Shown in pieces: positions 42,747-52,387 of a stretch of DNA of 64,000 bases. The notes below the pieces were generated by a model. It did not search any database and was not told the DNA's origin. It was given only the letters and a program-made list of their open reading frames with translations. The stretch lies in assembly GCF_041395345.1 (NCBI RefSeq), contig NZ_JAWLAR010000008.1, positions 124,001 to 188,000 of the forward strand. The letters run 5' to 3'. Numbering within the stretch: position 1 is the first letter of the stretch; the number at the start of each line of letters is the position of its first letter. Source of the stretch: Dokdonella sp041395345 (GTDB taxonomy: Bacteria; Pseudomonadota; Gammaproteobacteria; Xanthomonadales; Rhodanobacteraceae). The position numbers and the translations under genes were made by a program.

Positions 42747-45464
42747 TCAGTCAAAACCATCCGAATAGAGATAGTCGTGCACGATGGTCCCGGTCGCCGG
42801 GCTACCGGTCACCTTCACCTGAAATTGGGTATTCAACAAGACGGATATCGAGTCTCCATTGAAGTTGGTGCCTAGAATGTCCGGTTTGCCATCGAGATTG
42901 AGATCAGATGCCTTGACTGCCTCGGGGCTCGAGCCGGCTGCAAACGGTTCAGCCGAGGCAAAATCCACGACGAAGCTGCCAGGTTCGGTCGAGTTCAAGA
43001 AAACCGAAATCTGATCATCGTATCTGTTTGAAACGAAAAGATCGGGCTTGCCATCGCCGTCGGCATCGGCAACATCAACCGCCACAGCGCCGGAGCCGGA
43101 TGCAAACAATTGGGCCGCAGCGAACGCTGGCAGCAGGCTTCCTGGCTCCGTGGCATTCAACATCACTGAAAAAGTGTTTGCCTCGGCATTGATGACGATC
43201 ACATCCTTCCGCCCATCGCTGTTGATATCGGAAACGACGGCAGAGCGCGGCTTTGCGACGTCAAATGCCTGCCTGGGCAAAAAAGAGGCGGTGCTGCTAC
43301 CGGGAACTGTCGAATTGAGCAATACAGAAAGCTCGTCGTCACTGGTGTTGGAAACAATCAGGTCCGCACGGCCGTCTCCGTTGATGTCGGCACCTACCAG
43401 GCCGGTCGGACTTGTACCCGCCCCAAACATTTGTTGCGTCATGAAATCTGGCGCGGCCGTGCCGGCAAGCGTAGCGTTGAGCAATACGGCAACCGCATTC
43501 TCCGCAGAACTGGCCGCTGCGATGTCCGGCCTGCCATCGCCGTTGAGATCCGTCGCAACCAATCCAAGCGGACCGGCACCACTGGCGAACGCAACCTGTG
43601 GCGAGAAACTGGCGGCACCGTCACCCGGCGTGGTCGCGTTCATCAGCACAGAGGTCGTGCCTTCGTAGTGATTCGAAACGAGCAGGTCGCGTAAACCATC
43701 TCCGTTGACATCTGCACTGGCAACAGAGGTCGGGTTGAGTCCTGTGGAGAAAGACTGCATCGAAACAAACTCGGGATCGTACGCTCCCGGGGAGGTGACG
43801 TTAATCAGCACCGATACCGAACCGCCAAAGTAGTTTGTGGCAATTGCGTCGGGCCTTCCATCTCCATTGAGGTCGGCAACTTCCGCGGAATTCGTCCCAT
43901 CTCCTGCAGGGAAATCCTGGTGCACTGTGAATCCTGCTCGTGTGCCGTCGATCGCGGTGGTGTTGAGTGATACGGCTACCGTGCCACCCATGTAGTCAAC
44001 AGCGATCAGGTCTTCCAGGCCATCGTTGTTGAGATCGGCACTCGCGATTCTGTCGCCTGGCGACGGACCGGAAATCGGCAGCAATGATGAAAAGCTGACG
44101 GTGCTGGAGCCCGGGGGCGTGGAGTTGACCAGCAGTTTTGCGGAGTATGGGGCTATATCAAACTTTCCGACGAAGATATCCGGGCTGCCGTCGCCGTTTG
44201 TATCTGCTATGGAAAGCCAGTTCGTGAAATTTCCTACCGGGAATACTTGCTGGGGCGCAAATTCCGCTGCATCTGAACCCTCATCCGTGTTGTTGAGCAG
44301 AACGGAAACTGTGCCATCTGCCGAATTGGCAGCAACCAGATCCACTTTTCCGTCACGATTGATATCAGACCCGACAACGAATCTTGAGCCGCCGCCAGCC
44401 GCGAGAACTACTTGAGGAGCAAAAGTGAGACTGCTAGAACCGGCGTCCGTCATGTTTATCAGTACGGATAGCGTATCGTCTCCCATGCTGGAGACAACAA
44501 GATCGGGCTTGCCATCGCCATTGAGATCCGCAGCCGCTATCGAACTTGGAGCCGACCCCGCCGAGAAGCGCTGCTGGGGCGCGAAATCGGCATCCATACT
44601 TCCCGCATCCGTATTGTTCAGAAGCACAGAAACACTTGAGTCGGTGACATTTGGGGTGGCCAAATCGAACAAGCCATCTCCATTGAAATCTGCGGTACAC
44701 GTCGAAAAAGGACTGGATCCGATCGGCGTCGCGAAAAATTCTGCAGCATTGAAGGCAATGGCATTCGACCCGGTCGGCGTTGTGTTCAGTAGTACGTGAA
44801 CACCGTCATTCGAGCTGTCCCCGAGTGCAACATCGATTTTTCCATCGCCATTCAGGTCTACTGCGACAGGCTGTCTATTCCCTGCCGGAAAGACCTGTGC
44901 TTCTAGAAAGCTCAATGCTGATGCACCAGGAACTGATTGATTGACCAGAACTGAAATGGTCTGGTTAGAATAATTTACAACGATGAGTTCCGACTGACCG
45001 TCACCATTGAGGTCTGCAGCCGTTGCCGTCGCTGAGAACTGACCCACCAGAAATTCCTGCTGCGGGCCAAAAGATGGTTGTGGCCCGACCCCGGCTGCCC
45101 CGTCCAGGTGCAACTGGAACGACACGTCCGGTTCAGCACTCGTATTGGCAACAAGCGGAACCGAAATTGACCCCGCGGATGCGCCGGGCGGGAATGCGAA
45201 CGTACCGACTGTTTCGACATAGTCGGTGCCAGCATGTGCCGTTCCATCGACAGTTCGAACATTCAGGACCGCTTCATATGTGGTATCCCCCGTTCTGCTG
45301 ACCGGAAACTGCAGAAGCACAGGCAAACTGCCCGATCCCTTCACTCCGTCGCCCAGGTTGACAGTGGAGGTGTCAGCGTGGCTCAAACCGGCAAAAGACA
45401 AGCTGGCCGCAAGAACCAACAACAGGATATGACGCCTACAGACAACCGGGGAGATTGTTTTCAT
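42747..45464 (-). CDS. Secreted Calx-beta and FG-GAP/VCBS repeat protein
   Basis: 905 residues. ATG 45464 is chosen because GGAAG precedes it and a signal peptide follows at once (about residues 1-30, cut after LSHA). Residues about 35-110 look like a Calx-beta domain (VDGTAHAGTDYVETVG, FPPGASAGSISVPLV). Then come 14 FG-GAP-type repeats of about 50 residues, each with a calcium-loop core such as DLNGDGKPDLVV and a strand like VSVLLNNT, which should form two seven-bladed propellers. The C-terminus ends YLYSDGFD, like the short DGF tails on many exported proteins of this order. Predicted cell-surface or secreted; ligand unknown. Confidence 0.85.
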   Translation of the reverse strand: MKTISPVVCRRHILLLVLAASLSFAGLSHADTSTVNLGDGVKGSGSLPVLLQFPVSRTGDTTYEAVLNVRTVDGTAHAGTDYVETVGTFAFPPGASAGSISVPLVANTSAEPDVSFQLHLDGAAGVGPQPSFGPQQEFLVGQFSATATAADLNGDGQSELIVVNYSNQTISVLVNQSVPGASALSFLEAQVFPAGNRQPVAVDLNGDGKIDVALGDSSNDGVHVLLNTTPTGSNAIAFNAAEFFATPIGSSPFSTCTADFNGDGLFDLATPNVTDSSVSVLLNNTDAGSMDADFAPQQRFSAGSAPSSIAAADLNGDGKPDLVVSSMGDDTLSVLINMTDAGSSSLTFAPQVVLAAGGGSRFVVGSDINRDGKVDLVAANSADGTVSVLLNNTDEGSDAAEFAPQQVFPVGNFTNWLSIADTNGDGSPDIFVGKFDIAPYSAKLLVNSTPPGSSTVSFSSLLPISGPSPGDRIASADLNNDGLEDLIAVDYMGGTVAVSLNTTAIDGTRAGFTVHQDFPAGDGTNSAEVADLNGDGRPDAIATNYFGGSVSVLINVTSPGAYDPEFVSMQSFSTGLNPTSVASADVNGDGLRDLLVSNHYEGTTSVLMNATTPGDGAASFSPQVAFASGAGPLGLVATDLNGDGRPDIAAASSAENAVAVLLNATLAGTAAPDFMTQQMFGAGTSPTGLVGADINGDGRADLIVSNTSDDELSVLLNSTVPGSSTASFLPRQAFDVAKPRSAVVSDINSDGRKDVIVINAEANTFSVMLNATEPGSLLPAFAAAQLFASGSGAVAVDVADADGDGKPDLFVSNRYDDQISVFLNSTEPGSFVVDFASAEPFAAGSSPEAVKASDLNLDGKPDILGTNFNGDSISVLLNTQFQVKVTGSPATGTIVHDYLYSDGFD

Positions 45465-45798
45465 TGTTATTTCTTCCATGTTTGCGGCACCAGTATGCAA
45501 CCTGGGTATGTGAGATGCCAAGGGCAAGGCGGGCTGAGAGGCAGGTAGACCGCAGGGTGCAAAGGAGAGCCCCTATCCAGACGAGAGCCACAGTCACCCA
45601 GATTCTCCCGCCGGATCAGCATCTGGTCGGGAATTCTCTGCGCTAGTGATTCGGCGGGAGCGACTGGATCAACCTGACAGGCTTGCAACCCACGTGCAGG
45701 GATCAAGCAATTCGTGGCTCTCGTGCCTACTGACTGCCCGCCGGTCACACGCGCGCCAGAACCCCCTGCTCATGGCCGGCCGCTTTCCCCTGCACGAA
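45465..45798. other. 334-base stretch upstream of the FG-GAP gene, no gene seen
   Basis: It lies between the secreted-protein start and tRNA-Val and should hold the promoter for the former. Short open frames have no ribosome sites. Confidence 0.4.
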
Positions 45799-45873
45799 TG
45801 GTGGGCGATAGTGGGATCGAACCACTGACTTCCACCGTGTGAAGGTGGCACTCTACCGCTGAGTTAATCGCCC
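45799..45873 (-). tRNA. tRNA-Val(CAC)
   Basis: Minus strand, 75 bases including encoded CCA. Acceptor stem GGGCGAT/ATCGCCC, D-arm with AGCGGTAGAGT, anticodon arm CCACC-TTCACAC-GGTGG giving CAC, and T-arm GGTTCGATCCC. Downstream of tRNA-Thr on the same strand. Confidence 0.92.
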
Positions 45874-45956
45874 GGTTGGCAGCTCCTGCTCCTGTCGCTC
45901 CCTGAGGAGTCCCTTGACCCGGCACCTGTATGCAGGTCGGCCGTGCCTAGGTGGAG

Positions 45957-46032
45957 TGGTGCCGGAAATAGGAATCGAACCTACGACCTCATCATTACGA
46001 ATGACGCGCTCTACCAACTGAGCTATTCCGGC
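45957..46032 (-). tRNA. tRNA-Thr(CGT)
   Basis: Minus strand, 76 bases with encoded CCA. Acceptor GCCGGAA/TTCCGGC, D-arm AGCTCAGTTGGTAGAGC, anticodon loop TTCGTAA giving CGT, and T-arm AGGTTCGATTCCT. 83 bases upstream of tRNA-Val, so probably one transcript. Confidence 0.92.
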
Positions 46033-46149
46033 GCAGAAGGGTTGCGGAGTATAGACTCGGACTCTTCCGTCGACAACCCACTCACGCAAACCGATTCTGA
46101 CTGCAGCAATCGCTGGAGCCGGCTTGCTGTGGCGATCGCCCCGATTGCC

Positions 46150-46554
46150 CTACCAGCAGCCGGCAACCCCAAGAGTACCCGAGGCTGTTTTTGTGGATCT
46201 GCTATCCAGGGTCAAGGTCCCGCACTTTGAGTCCGCGGTCTGGGCTCCCGTAGGGGTAGCGGTGATCGTGAACTGGTTACCTGCGGCCGGTATGTTGTAG
46301 GTGAGATTGTAGTAGACATCCCCAGTCCTTGGAGAGCGATTGTACGTACCCACCGGCCACCCTGTGTAGGTGCGGTTCAACGAGAAATACCGCTCCAGCA
46401 TCTGGCTGTATTCGAGCATGTCCGTCTTGGCCTGGGTACGGCGCGTCTTCTTGACGTGCTCCGTGTAGCTCGGAAGCGCAATGACGGCAAGGATGGTGAT
46501 CACCACCATCACGATCAGTAGTTCAATCAATGTAAAACCCGTGAGCTTCTTCAC
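46150..46554 (-). CDS. pilE: Type IV minor pilin PilE
   Basis: 134 residues. The frame opens at TTG 46560, but GAGGAG touches it directly; GTG 46554 is six bases from that site and is the better start. Leader VKKLTG then FTLIELLIVMVVITILAVIALPSY. Downstream TRRTQAKTDMLEYSQMLERYFS and a C-terminal Cys pair (SKCGTL, VAGCW) are typical of PilE. Last gene of the minor pilin operon, 121 bases after pilY1. Confidence 0.93.
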   Translation of the reverse strand: MKKLTGFTLIELLIVMVVITILAVIALPSYTEHVKKTRRTQAKTDMLEYSQMLERYFSLNRTYTGWPVGTYNRSPRTGDVYYNLTYNIPAAGNQFTITATPTGAQTADSKCGTLTLDSRSTKTASGTLGVAGCW

Positions 46555-46675
46555 CTTCAACTCCTCGTTGCGCTAACTTTCCCTGGACTGCTTCTGCCAG
46601 AGAATCCCATGATTGAACGCCTACCTCGGCCAATCAAGGGTCCTTCCCTGGACCCTCGGCCATGCAATTCACTCC

Positions 46676-49600
46676 CTAGCGAATCTGCCGCCACATGATG
46701 CGTCCGCATGGAATCGCCTTGCCCGGCGGTCGACCTGCCGAATTGGGCGAGCGCCAAGCGCACTCTTCGACTGGAGGCTCGCATCCCGGGGTACCGGGTG
46801 TGCAGGGCGGTACGTAACCCGGGCTGCCAGGGAGGGTCAGCGCGTCTGGCGCCGGGCGGATCAGCACGATCGGAGGCTCGCCTGGCGGCGGTCCGCGCAC
46901 GGTGTCGGTTCCTGCCAACGGACCATCGGGCGGCACCTGGCCGACAGGGAACCCACCCGTGGGCTCGATCGGGATGTAGTCAGCGGCACCCGTCAATGAA
47001 TCCAGCACCATCGTGGCATTCAGGCTACCCGGCTCGCAGGTATCGCCCTCCGGCCGGAACGTGTTGAATATGACATTGCTGAGAATGCCCTGCGGGGTGG
47101 CGGTCACTCGCTCACCGTCGATCAGGTCCTGATCTGCCACGGGGCAGCCCGTACATTCAAGATCGAGGTACCAGCCCAGCTTCCCCGAACCGGTGGCACT
47201 CAGGCGATAGTCAACCGGGTTGCGCGTCGCCTCGCGGTAGCCATTGATGCCGCCGGCCCCCAAGGGCGTGTAACTCGTGATCTGCTGCCGCTCAAGATCC
47301 GCGTGTACGCCGCCCGTTCGCGATGCGATCGGGAAGTAGGCCGTCCACGTTGCATTGACATCGTCCCAGCTACGGCTGTCCCAGATACCGTAGATGGTTT
47401 CGATTGCGGCGCGAGTCCCGAGTCCGATACGCGTCTCGTCAGCGTCATCCGCATTGAGATAGCGACCGGTACCAAATATCACCATGGTTCCGCCCAGGGG
47501 ATTGGCGACCGTGTACGACCCACTGGTAATCGACTGCGGTTTGCCGGTCGGGTCCAGAGCCTGGAAGATCGGGCTGCCGCCGTTGCCCAGCGACCATGTA
47601 CCCGAACTCATGTTTTGCTCGAAGCGCCACATGTTGCCGAGGTAATCGCCAGCATAAATGGTATCGGCAGCGCCGTTGCCACTGTTGTCGACCAGCACGG
47701 CAGTGGCCAGGCCATTCGGACCTTCCACGCAACTGGTGTCGGTGGACAAACAGCCCACGCCAGTATCGATCTTGGCGATATCGGCACCGGTGGCCAGATC
47801 CCGGATAAAGAGAATGGCACGTTGGTTCTGGCTGTTGAGTCCGTTACCGAACGCGGCTACCCATTGGCCTCCCTCGGTGATGCCCATGTAGGGACGACCG
47901 ACAAATTGGCCCATGTCCGGGTCAAGGTCACTGTTGAACTCCCACAAGACATCCGTGGCAGAGAATGCGCGCGGGTTGGAAATATCCAGTGCATAGACTG
48001 CACGCCCACCGGCACCCACTGAACCAGCCAGAACGGTTTTCCATCCGCCCAGGAACGCATCGGTTACGGTCGGCGAGCCGTCGACGAAATAGCGATGGAC
48101 ATAGCCAGGCTGCACCAGTTGATTAAGGTTGCCGAGCACGGCGTTCGGGATATAGGCAAACAATTCGTTGCCGCCAGAGCTCGCATCCCGCCCGTCCAGA
48201 GCATGCATCATGCCGTCGTTCGAACCGACATAGATCACGGGATTCTGCGAACTGGAGCCGTAAATGACCTTCTTGGCTTCCACATAGGCGGGGTAGCTTG
48301 CTGCGGCCGAAGGCGCGACGGTTTCCAGAATGCTTCCGTAGCCAAAGCTCGATACACCCACGACAGCCGGCGTCGAGTTGAGGATATCGCCGACCTTGGA
48401 GCTGCGAACCCGATACGGACAGCTGGCGGGTGTCGTGCAGCCGGTGGCGCCCTGCTCCATGGACTGGTCACCCTTCAGATAGTCGATCACTTCGTCGACG
48501 TCATAGATGGACGTATCGAGAGACCCCATCAGAATGGCTTCCATGGCCGCATCGAGTCCCGTCGATGTGAACGCCACACCTTGATAGCCACCAGTTATCG
48601 GCTCCGATGTGTAGACGTTTCGCGAGCTAGGTCCCGGCATGCTTCCACTGGCGCTCCAGATTTCGGTACCACCGGAATCGTAAGTACCATCCGAACGCAG
48701 GCGATAGGCCTTGATGTCACCCGACCAGTCCAGCGACCTGTACGAAGCCTCGTAGGCCAGAGTTGCGCCTGGCACGTAGCGTGGTGTACTTGTCGCCACG
48801 CTCGCCGTCGGTTGCGAGTTGTTGATGATGTCAGCAAAGGCCTTGTCAAGCTGCGAACGCAGGGTGGCCGGATTGGTCACCAGGAAATAATTGTCCGGCA
48901 CCCCATCGCCATCCACATCGTTGGCCGCTGGTGAAGGCGCGCCATATTTGGCCGCATACCAGAGCGGATTCTCCAGAATTTCCGCTCCACTACTGGCGGA
49001 TGACGGCGTGAAGACTCGCGTCGAATTCAGTGGCAACTGTGTTGCACAGGCTGCAGGCGGAGTGGTGACGCCACATCCGCCCGGCAAGACTGGGTTGGGC
49101 GTATTCAGGGCGTAGGGCTGGTAGCTGCCGGCACCTGAATCCGTGTCGCGCACGTCGAGATAGACACCATCCTGAGTCGTTCCAGACATGACATAGCCCA
49201 TGTTCTGATCAGCACTACCGGCGGCATACTCGGAGTTGAGCGTAACAGTCACCGTGCCGTCCGCATTGGCCGAAATCAGGTAGCGAACAATGGCATCCAT
49301 GTCATGGTCATTACCTTGCTCGACGTCTTCATAGTTGATTCGGAACACCGCATAGGGAAGACCGCCGTTCACCGTTGCATCGAACGGTTGTCCTGGCAGG
49401 TTGGCGATGCTCTCGACATAGAAGTCGACAATCGTGTTTGTCGGCTTGCGTACGCCACCACCAAACGTGCCGCTTGGCGTCTTGGCAAATGGGAGCAAAG
49501 TGATCTTGCCGCCGCCGATTGGAAAGTCGATGCGCGGAAGGGGCGAGGCCAATGCAATCGCGTAAGTGCTCAGATTTTGCTGGCCCGTAGCCGTATTCAA

Positions 49601-51859
49601 GTCCGTCATGCGCGCAAACCGCGCAACGCTGGCCGAATAGTAGGTACCGCCCTTGGTCGGTTCCTCGGGAGACAGACCCCGGATATTGCCGAAACTCGAG
49701 GCAGTTTTAGCGGTGGGCGCGCCATCGGTCGTATTGTTTACATCGCCGATGAACACCTGCCTGGAGCCGGCCCCGAACTCCGAATTCCAGATCGCCTGAC
49801 CCTCTGTCGCGGCGTTGAAGCCCGAAATTGATGTCGGCGTTGATGTGGTTGTCGTGATGGCACCGCTGAATACACTGCCCGGCAGATCGCCGTCATAGCT
49901 CGGATTGATGTCGCTGATGATGGTCTGGAACGGGCGCGAGCAGGCCAGGAAGCCACCGCCAGTGGGTGCGGCTTCGTACGGATCCTTCCAGGTGTCCTTG
50001 GTCAGCGCCAGAGTTGTTTCCTCGCTGTTGCCGGCAGTGGCCCCGGCCCCAGTGGAGTTGGCGTCAAAGCGCGCCGTTGGTGTACCGGCGCCTGCGAAGT
50101 AGCGCATGCTCTCGTAGAGCATCTCGGCCAGCGGATTGCCCCACATGCGGCATTCTGCGTTGTTCAGGGCTCGATTGCCCTGTGAAGCACACGTCCCGGT
50201 GCCGTTTGCCCAGTTCCAGTTGCTGTCCGAGTTAAGATTATCGGTCGTGCCGCCGTTGTAGCCACCACCGATCATGCGCAAGCGATCAATCGTGTTGACG
50301 ATGCCATCCACATTGGTTCGAATCTGGCCGGTGTTCGGATTGATTTCGCTTGCGAAGTCTTCAATGTTCCGGCGCAGGACTCCGCCCTCGAGATTGTTGA
50401 ACTGCGATCCGGTAATCAGACCGAAATACATGCGCTGGGACTCGCCGTAATCGTGCAGGATACCGGTCGGCTTGTACTGGCCGTTCGGGTACGCCTTGCA
50501 GATCGACTCATGTACGGCAGTATTGCTGGCCGGGCAGGTCTGGACGCGGACCAGATAATCTTCCCGAGTCGTATTGACGGCCGGCGTGAACATGAACAGG
50601 CCCCAGTTGTCGCCGCCCGATCCCTCCTGATGCCGGAACGTAACCGTATGAGTGCCTGCAGTCAGGTTGATCGTATTCGAGTGAGACAGGAGGCCGGCGT
50701 CACTTCGGTCGTTGCCATGGCCGCCATACCAGCTGGTGACGACGGTACCGTCAATCGTGACATCGACGCCATCATCACCATCTACGGCAAAACGGTACAG
50801 ACCCGTCGTCGGAACAATGATCGACCCCTCAATGCGCGTCAGGTAGTTGTCATGGGTGCAACTATTGGTTCCGGCGAACGGATTGTTGTTGCTGCCTGTG
50901 GCATTGATCTGGGTTACGGTGCCTGTGCCGCAGAGATTGCTTGCGTTGGCGTTGTTGTTGAAAAGGGTGTTGTAGTCTGCGGCTGTGGTCGGGTTGCCGG
51001 ACCCGGACGTGCGCTTCCAGGTGCTGATCGAAAGGCCGCTGAACATGGACGGGGGAATAAGATCCCAGGTACCCGTCGATGCCGCGGGAACGCAGTCGAC
51101 GCGCGAATTGCCAGCGGTGAAGCACTTGTTACCTGCAACCGGGCCTTCAATCGACAACCAGTTCCAGACGCGCTTGTCCGTATCCCTCAGCACGCGAAAC
51201 ATCGGCGCCTGATAGCCCGGGAATGAATTTCCGTTTCCGGTCACCGTGGTGACGGCGAACAGGTGATATCGTCCTGGCGAAGGGACAGGCAGAGGCGAGT
51301 AGTTGCTGATGTCATAACCATCACGCGCGACACTCTGGTATTCCTTACCCCAGCTGTGTCCATCCTGCGGGAAGAATGCACCCTGCAGAACCGTCTCCGT
51401 GGTCGAGTCGACCTGGCGCCAGCCGCCGAACAACACGCGACGCAAGGCGTCCATGCGTGAAGTGGTCAGATAGTTGAGGAAATCACCACTCCAGTTGCCA
51501 GCACACTGCTTGTTGGCCGTTGCGCCGGTCGGCACGAACTTGTCGGTCGACCAGGTGTAACAGGCGTGCGAATTGAAATAACCGTAGTAATCCAGGACCG
51601 CCGGCTTGTAGCCGATGTCGAGAGCGCCATCGCCATTGAGGTCGGAGGCATCGTTATAGGCCTCGTAGTAGATCTTGTGATCCTTGCCCATGACCAGCAT
51701 GTTCAACGGCGGTTGGCCGCTGGCCGTGAACAGTGGCTGTTGGGCAACATCCACTCCTCCTGCAGCGGCCTGGGCATTTGCGATTTCAGGATGAGCAATG
51801 CCTGCTGCGGCGCACAGCAGGGCAAGCATCGCGGCCAATGGCGTGTTGAAATTTCTCAT
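46676..51859 (-). CDS. pilY1: PilY1-type tip adhesin with PA14 insertion
   Basis: 1727 residues. ATG 51859 is chosen for its GGGAG site and the signal peptide that follows (cut after ANA, about residue 30). A PA14-like module lies at about residues 330-428 (GLYRFAVDGDDGVDVTIDGT, GTHTVTFRHQEGSGGDNW). A DVDGDGVPDNY loop lies near residue 980. The C-terminal PilC/PilY1 beta-propeller covers about 1150-1640, with YVGSNDGMMHALDG (about 1206) and a calcium-loop candidate DNSGNGAADTIYAGD near 1390. It forms the pilus tip complex with the minor pilins and acts in adhesion and calcium-dependent pilus control. Longer than the roughly 1160 residues of P. aeruginosa PilY1. The Pro-rich tail (PPCTPGTPGCEPPVEEC) is unusual. 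Confidence 0.93.
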   Translation of the reverse strand: MRNFNTPLAAMLALLCAAAGIAHPEIANAQAAAGGVDVAQQPLFTASGQPPLNMLVMGKDHKIYYEAYNDASDLNGDGALDIGYKPAVLDYYGYFNSHACYTWSTDKFVPTGATANKQCAGNWSGDFLNYLTTSRMDALRRVLFGGWRQVDSTTETVLQGAFFPQDGHSWGKEYQSVARDGYDISNYSPLPVPSPGRYHLFAVTTVTGNGNSFPGYQAPMFRVLRDTDKRVWNWLSIEGPVAGNKCFTAGNSRVDCVPAASTGTWDLIPPSMFSGLSISTWKRTSGSGNPTTAADYNTLFNNNANASNLCGTGTVTQINATGSNNNPFAGTNSCTHDNYLTRIEGSIIVPTTGLYRFAVDGDDGVDVTIDGTVVTSWYGGHGNDRSDAGLLSHSNTINLTAGTHTVTFRHQEGSGGDNWGLFMFTPAVNTTREDYLVRVQTCPASNTAVHESICKAYPNGQYKPTGILHDYGESQRMYFGLITGSQFNNLEGGVLRRNIEDFASEINPNTGQIRTNVDGIVNTIDRLRMIGGGYNGGTTDNLNSDSNWNWANGTGTCASQGNRALNNAECRMWGNPLAEMLYESMRYFAGAGTPTARFDANSTGAGATAGNSEETTLALTKDTWKDPYEAAPTGGGFLACSRPFQTIISDINPSYDGDLPGSVFSGAITTTTSTPTSISGFNAATEGQAIWNSEFGAGSRQVFIGDVNNTTDGAPTAKTASSFGNIRGLSPEEPTKGGTYYSASVARFARMTDLNTATGQQNLSTYAIALASPLPRIDFPIGGGKITLLPFAKTPSGTFGGGVRKPTNTIVDFYVESIANLPGQPFDATVNGGLPYAVFRINYEDVEQGNDHDMDAIVRYLISANADGTVTVTLNSEYAAGSADQNMGYVMSGTTQDGVYLDVRDTDSGAGSYQPYALNTPNPVLPGGCGVTTPPAACATQLPLNSTRVFTPSSASSGAEILENPLWYAAKYGAPSPAANDVDGDGVPDNYFLVTNPATLRSQLDKAFADIINNSQPTASVATSTPRYVPGATLAYEASYRSLDWSGDIKAYRLRSDGTYDSGGTEIWSASGSMPGPSSRNVYTSEPITGGYQGVAFTSTGLDAAMEAILMGSLDTSIYDVDEVIDYLKGDQSMEQGATGCTTPASCPYRVRSSKVGDILNSTPAVVGVSSFGYGSILETVAPSAAASYPAYVEAKKVIYGSSSQNPVIYVGSNDGMMHALDGRDASSGGNELFAYIPNAVLGNLNQLVQPGYVHRYFVDGSPTVTDAFLGGWKTVLAGSVGAGGRAVYALDISNPRAFSATDVLWEFNSDLDPDMGQFVGRPYMGITEGGQWVAAFGNGLNSQNQRAILFIRDLATGADIAKIDTGVGCLSTDTSCVEGPNGLATAVLVDNSGNGAADTIYAGDYLGNMWRFEQNMSSGTWSLGNGGSPIFQALDPTGKPQSITSGSYTVANPLGGTMVIFGTGRYLNADDADETRIGLGTRAAIETIYGIWDSRSWDDVNATWTAYFPIASRTGGVHADLERQQITSYTPLGAGGINGYREATRNPVDYRLSATGSGKLGWYLDLECTGCPVADQDLIDGERVTATPQGILSNVIFNTFRPEGDTCEPGSLNATMVLDSLTGAADYIPIEPTGGFPVGQVPPDGPLAGTDTVRGPPPGEPPIVLIRPAPDALTLPGSPGYVPPCTPGTPGCEPPVEECAWRSPNSAGRPPGKAIPCGRIMWRQIR

Positions 51860-51885
51860 GAGGTTTCTCCCGTCCTGGCAACGGT

Positions 51886-52380
51886 TCAATATACGTAGAT
51901 GGTCTGCACGGTTGCCCATGCCGCAGTTTCCGGATCTGTTCCCGGTTCTTTCTCTTGACCGGAAATTATGTAGAAACGAGGCTTCTTGTTCGGATCATCG
52001 GCCACGATGCTGCCGCGCTGTTCGGGACATGCGCCGCCGCATGCCCTCACCTTCTGGTCGAACTGGGTAGTCGGCGGGAAAGTGGTCAGCCATGAATCCC
52101 AGGGCAGAATATTGCCGGACAGCAGTCTCGCCGGCGTCGGCGAGATGTAGTCGTACGCATAGAGCGGATTGCTGACATTGTCGCGGCCTTCAGCCATGCG
52201 TCCTTCTGCACGCTCAAAGGCGATCTGCTGCGCCCTGAAGTTTCCCGACATGCGCTCTTGCAGCATGGTCACCTGCATGGCCGTGATTCCAAGCAGGGTC
52301 AAGAGCAGCAGCATGATCAACGCAACAAACAGGATGGCGCCCTGATTGCGTTGGAAATGGGGTTGGAGTGGTCTATTCAT
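51886..52380 (-). CDS. pilX: Type IV minor pilin PilX
   Basis: 164 residues. N-terminus NQG then AILFVALIMLLLLTLLGITAMQ, the PilX pattern in which the position-5 Glu is absent, followed by QERMSGNFRAQQIAFERAE. It starts 7 bases after pilW. Part of the tip-priming complex with PilV, PilW, FimT and PilY1. Confidence 0.93.
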   Translation of the reverse strand: MNRPLQPHFQRNQGAILFVALIMLLLLTLLGITAMQVTMLQERMSGNFRAQQIAFERAEGRMAEGRDNVSNPLYAYDYISPTPARLLSGNILPWDSWLTTFPPTTQFDQKVRACGGACPEQRGSIVADDPNKKPRFYIISGQEKEPGTDPETAAWATVQTIYVY

Positions 52381-52387
52381 GGCGTTC

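Noticed and set aside
45799..46032. tRNA as phage or island attachment site
   Set aside because: No integrase and no direct repeat of a tRNA 3' end was seen in the window.
45853..46230. Short frames across the tRNA pair
   Set aside because: They read through tRNA-Val and tRNA-Thr, which fold well.
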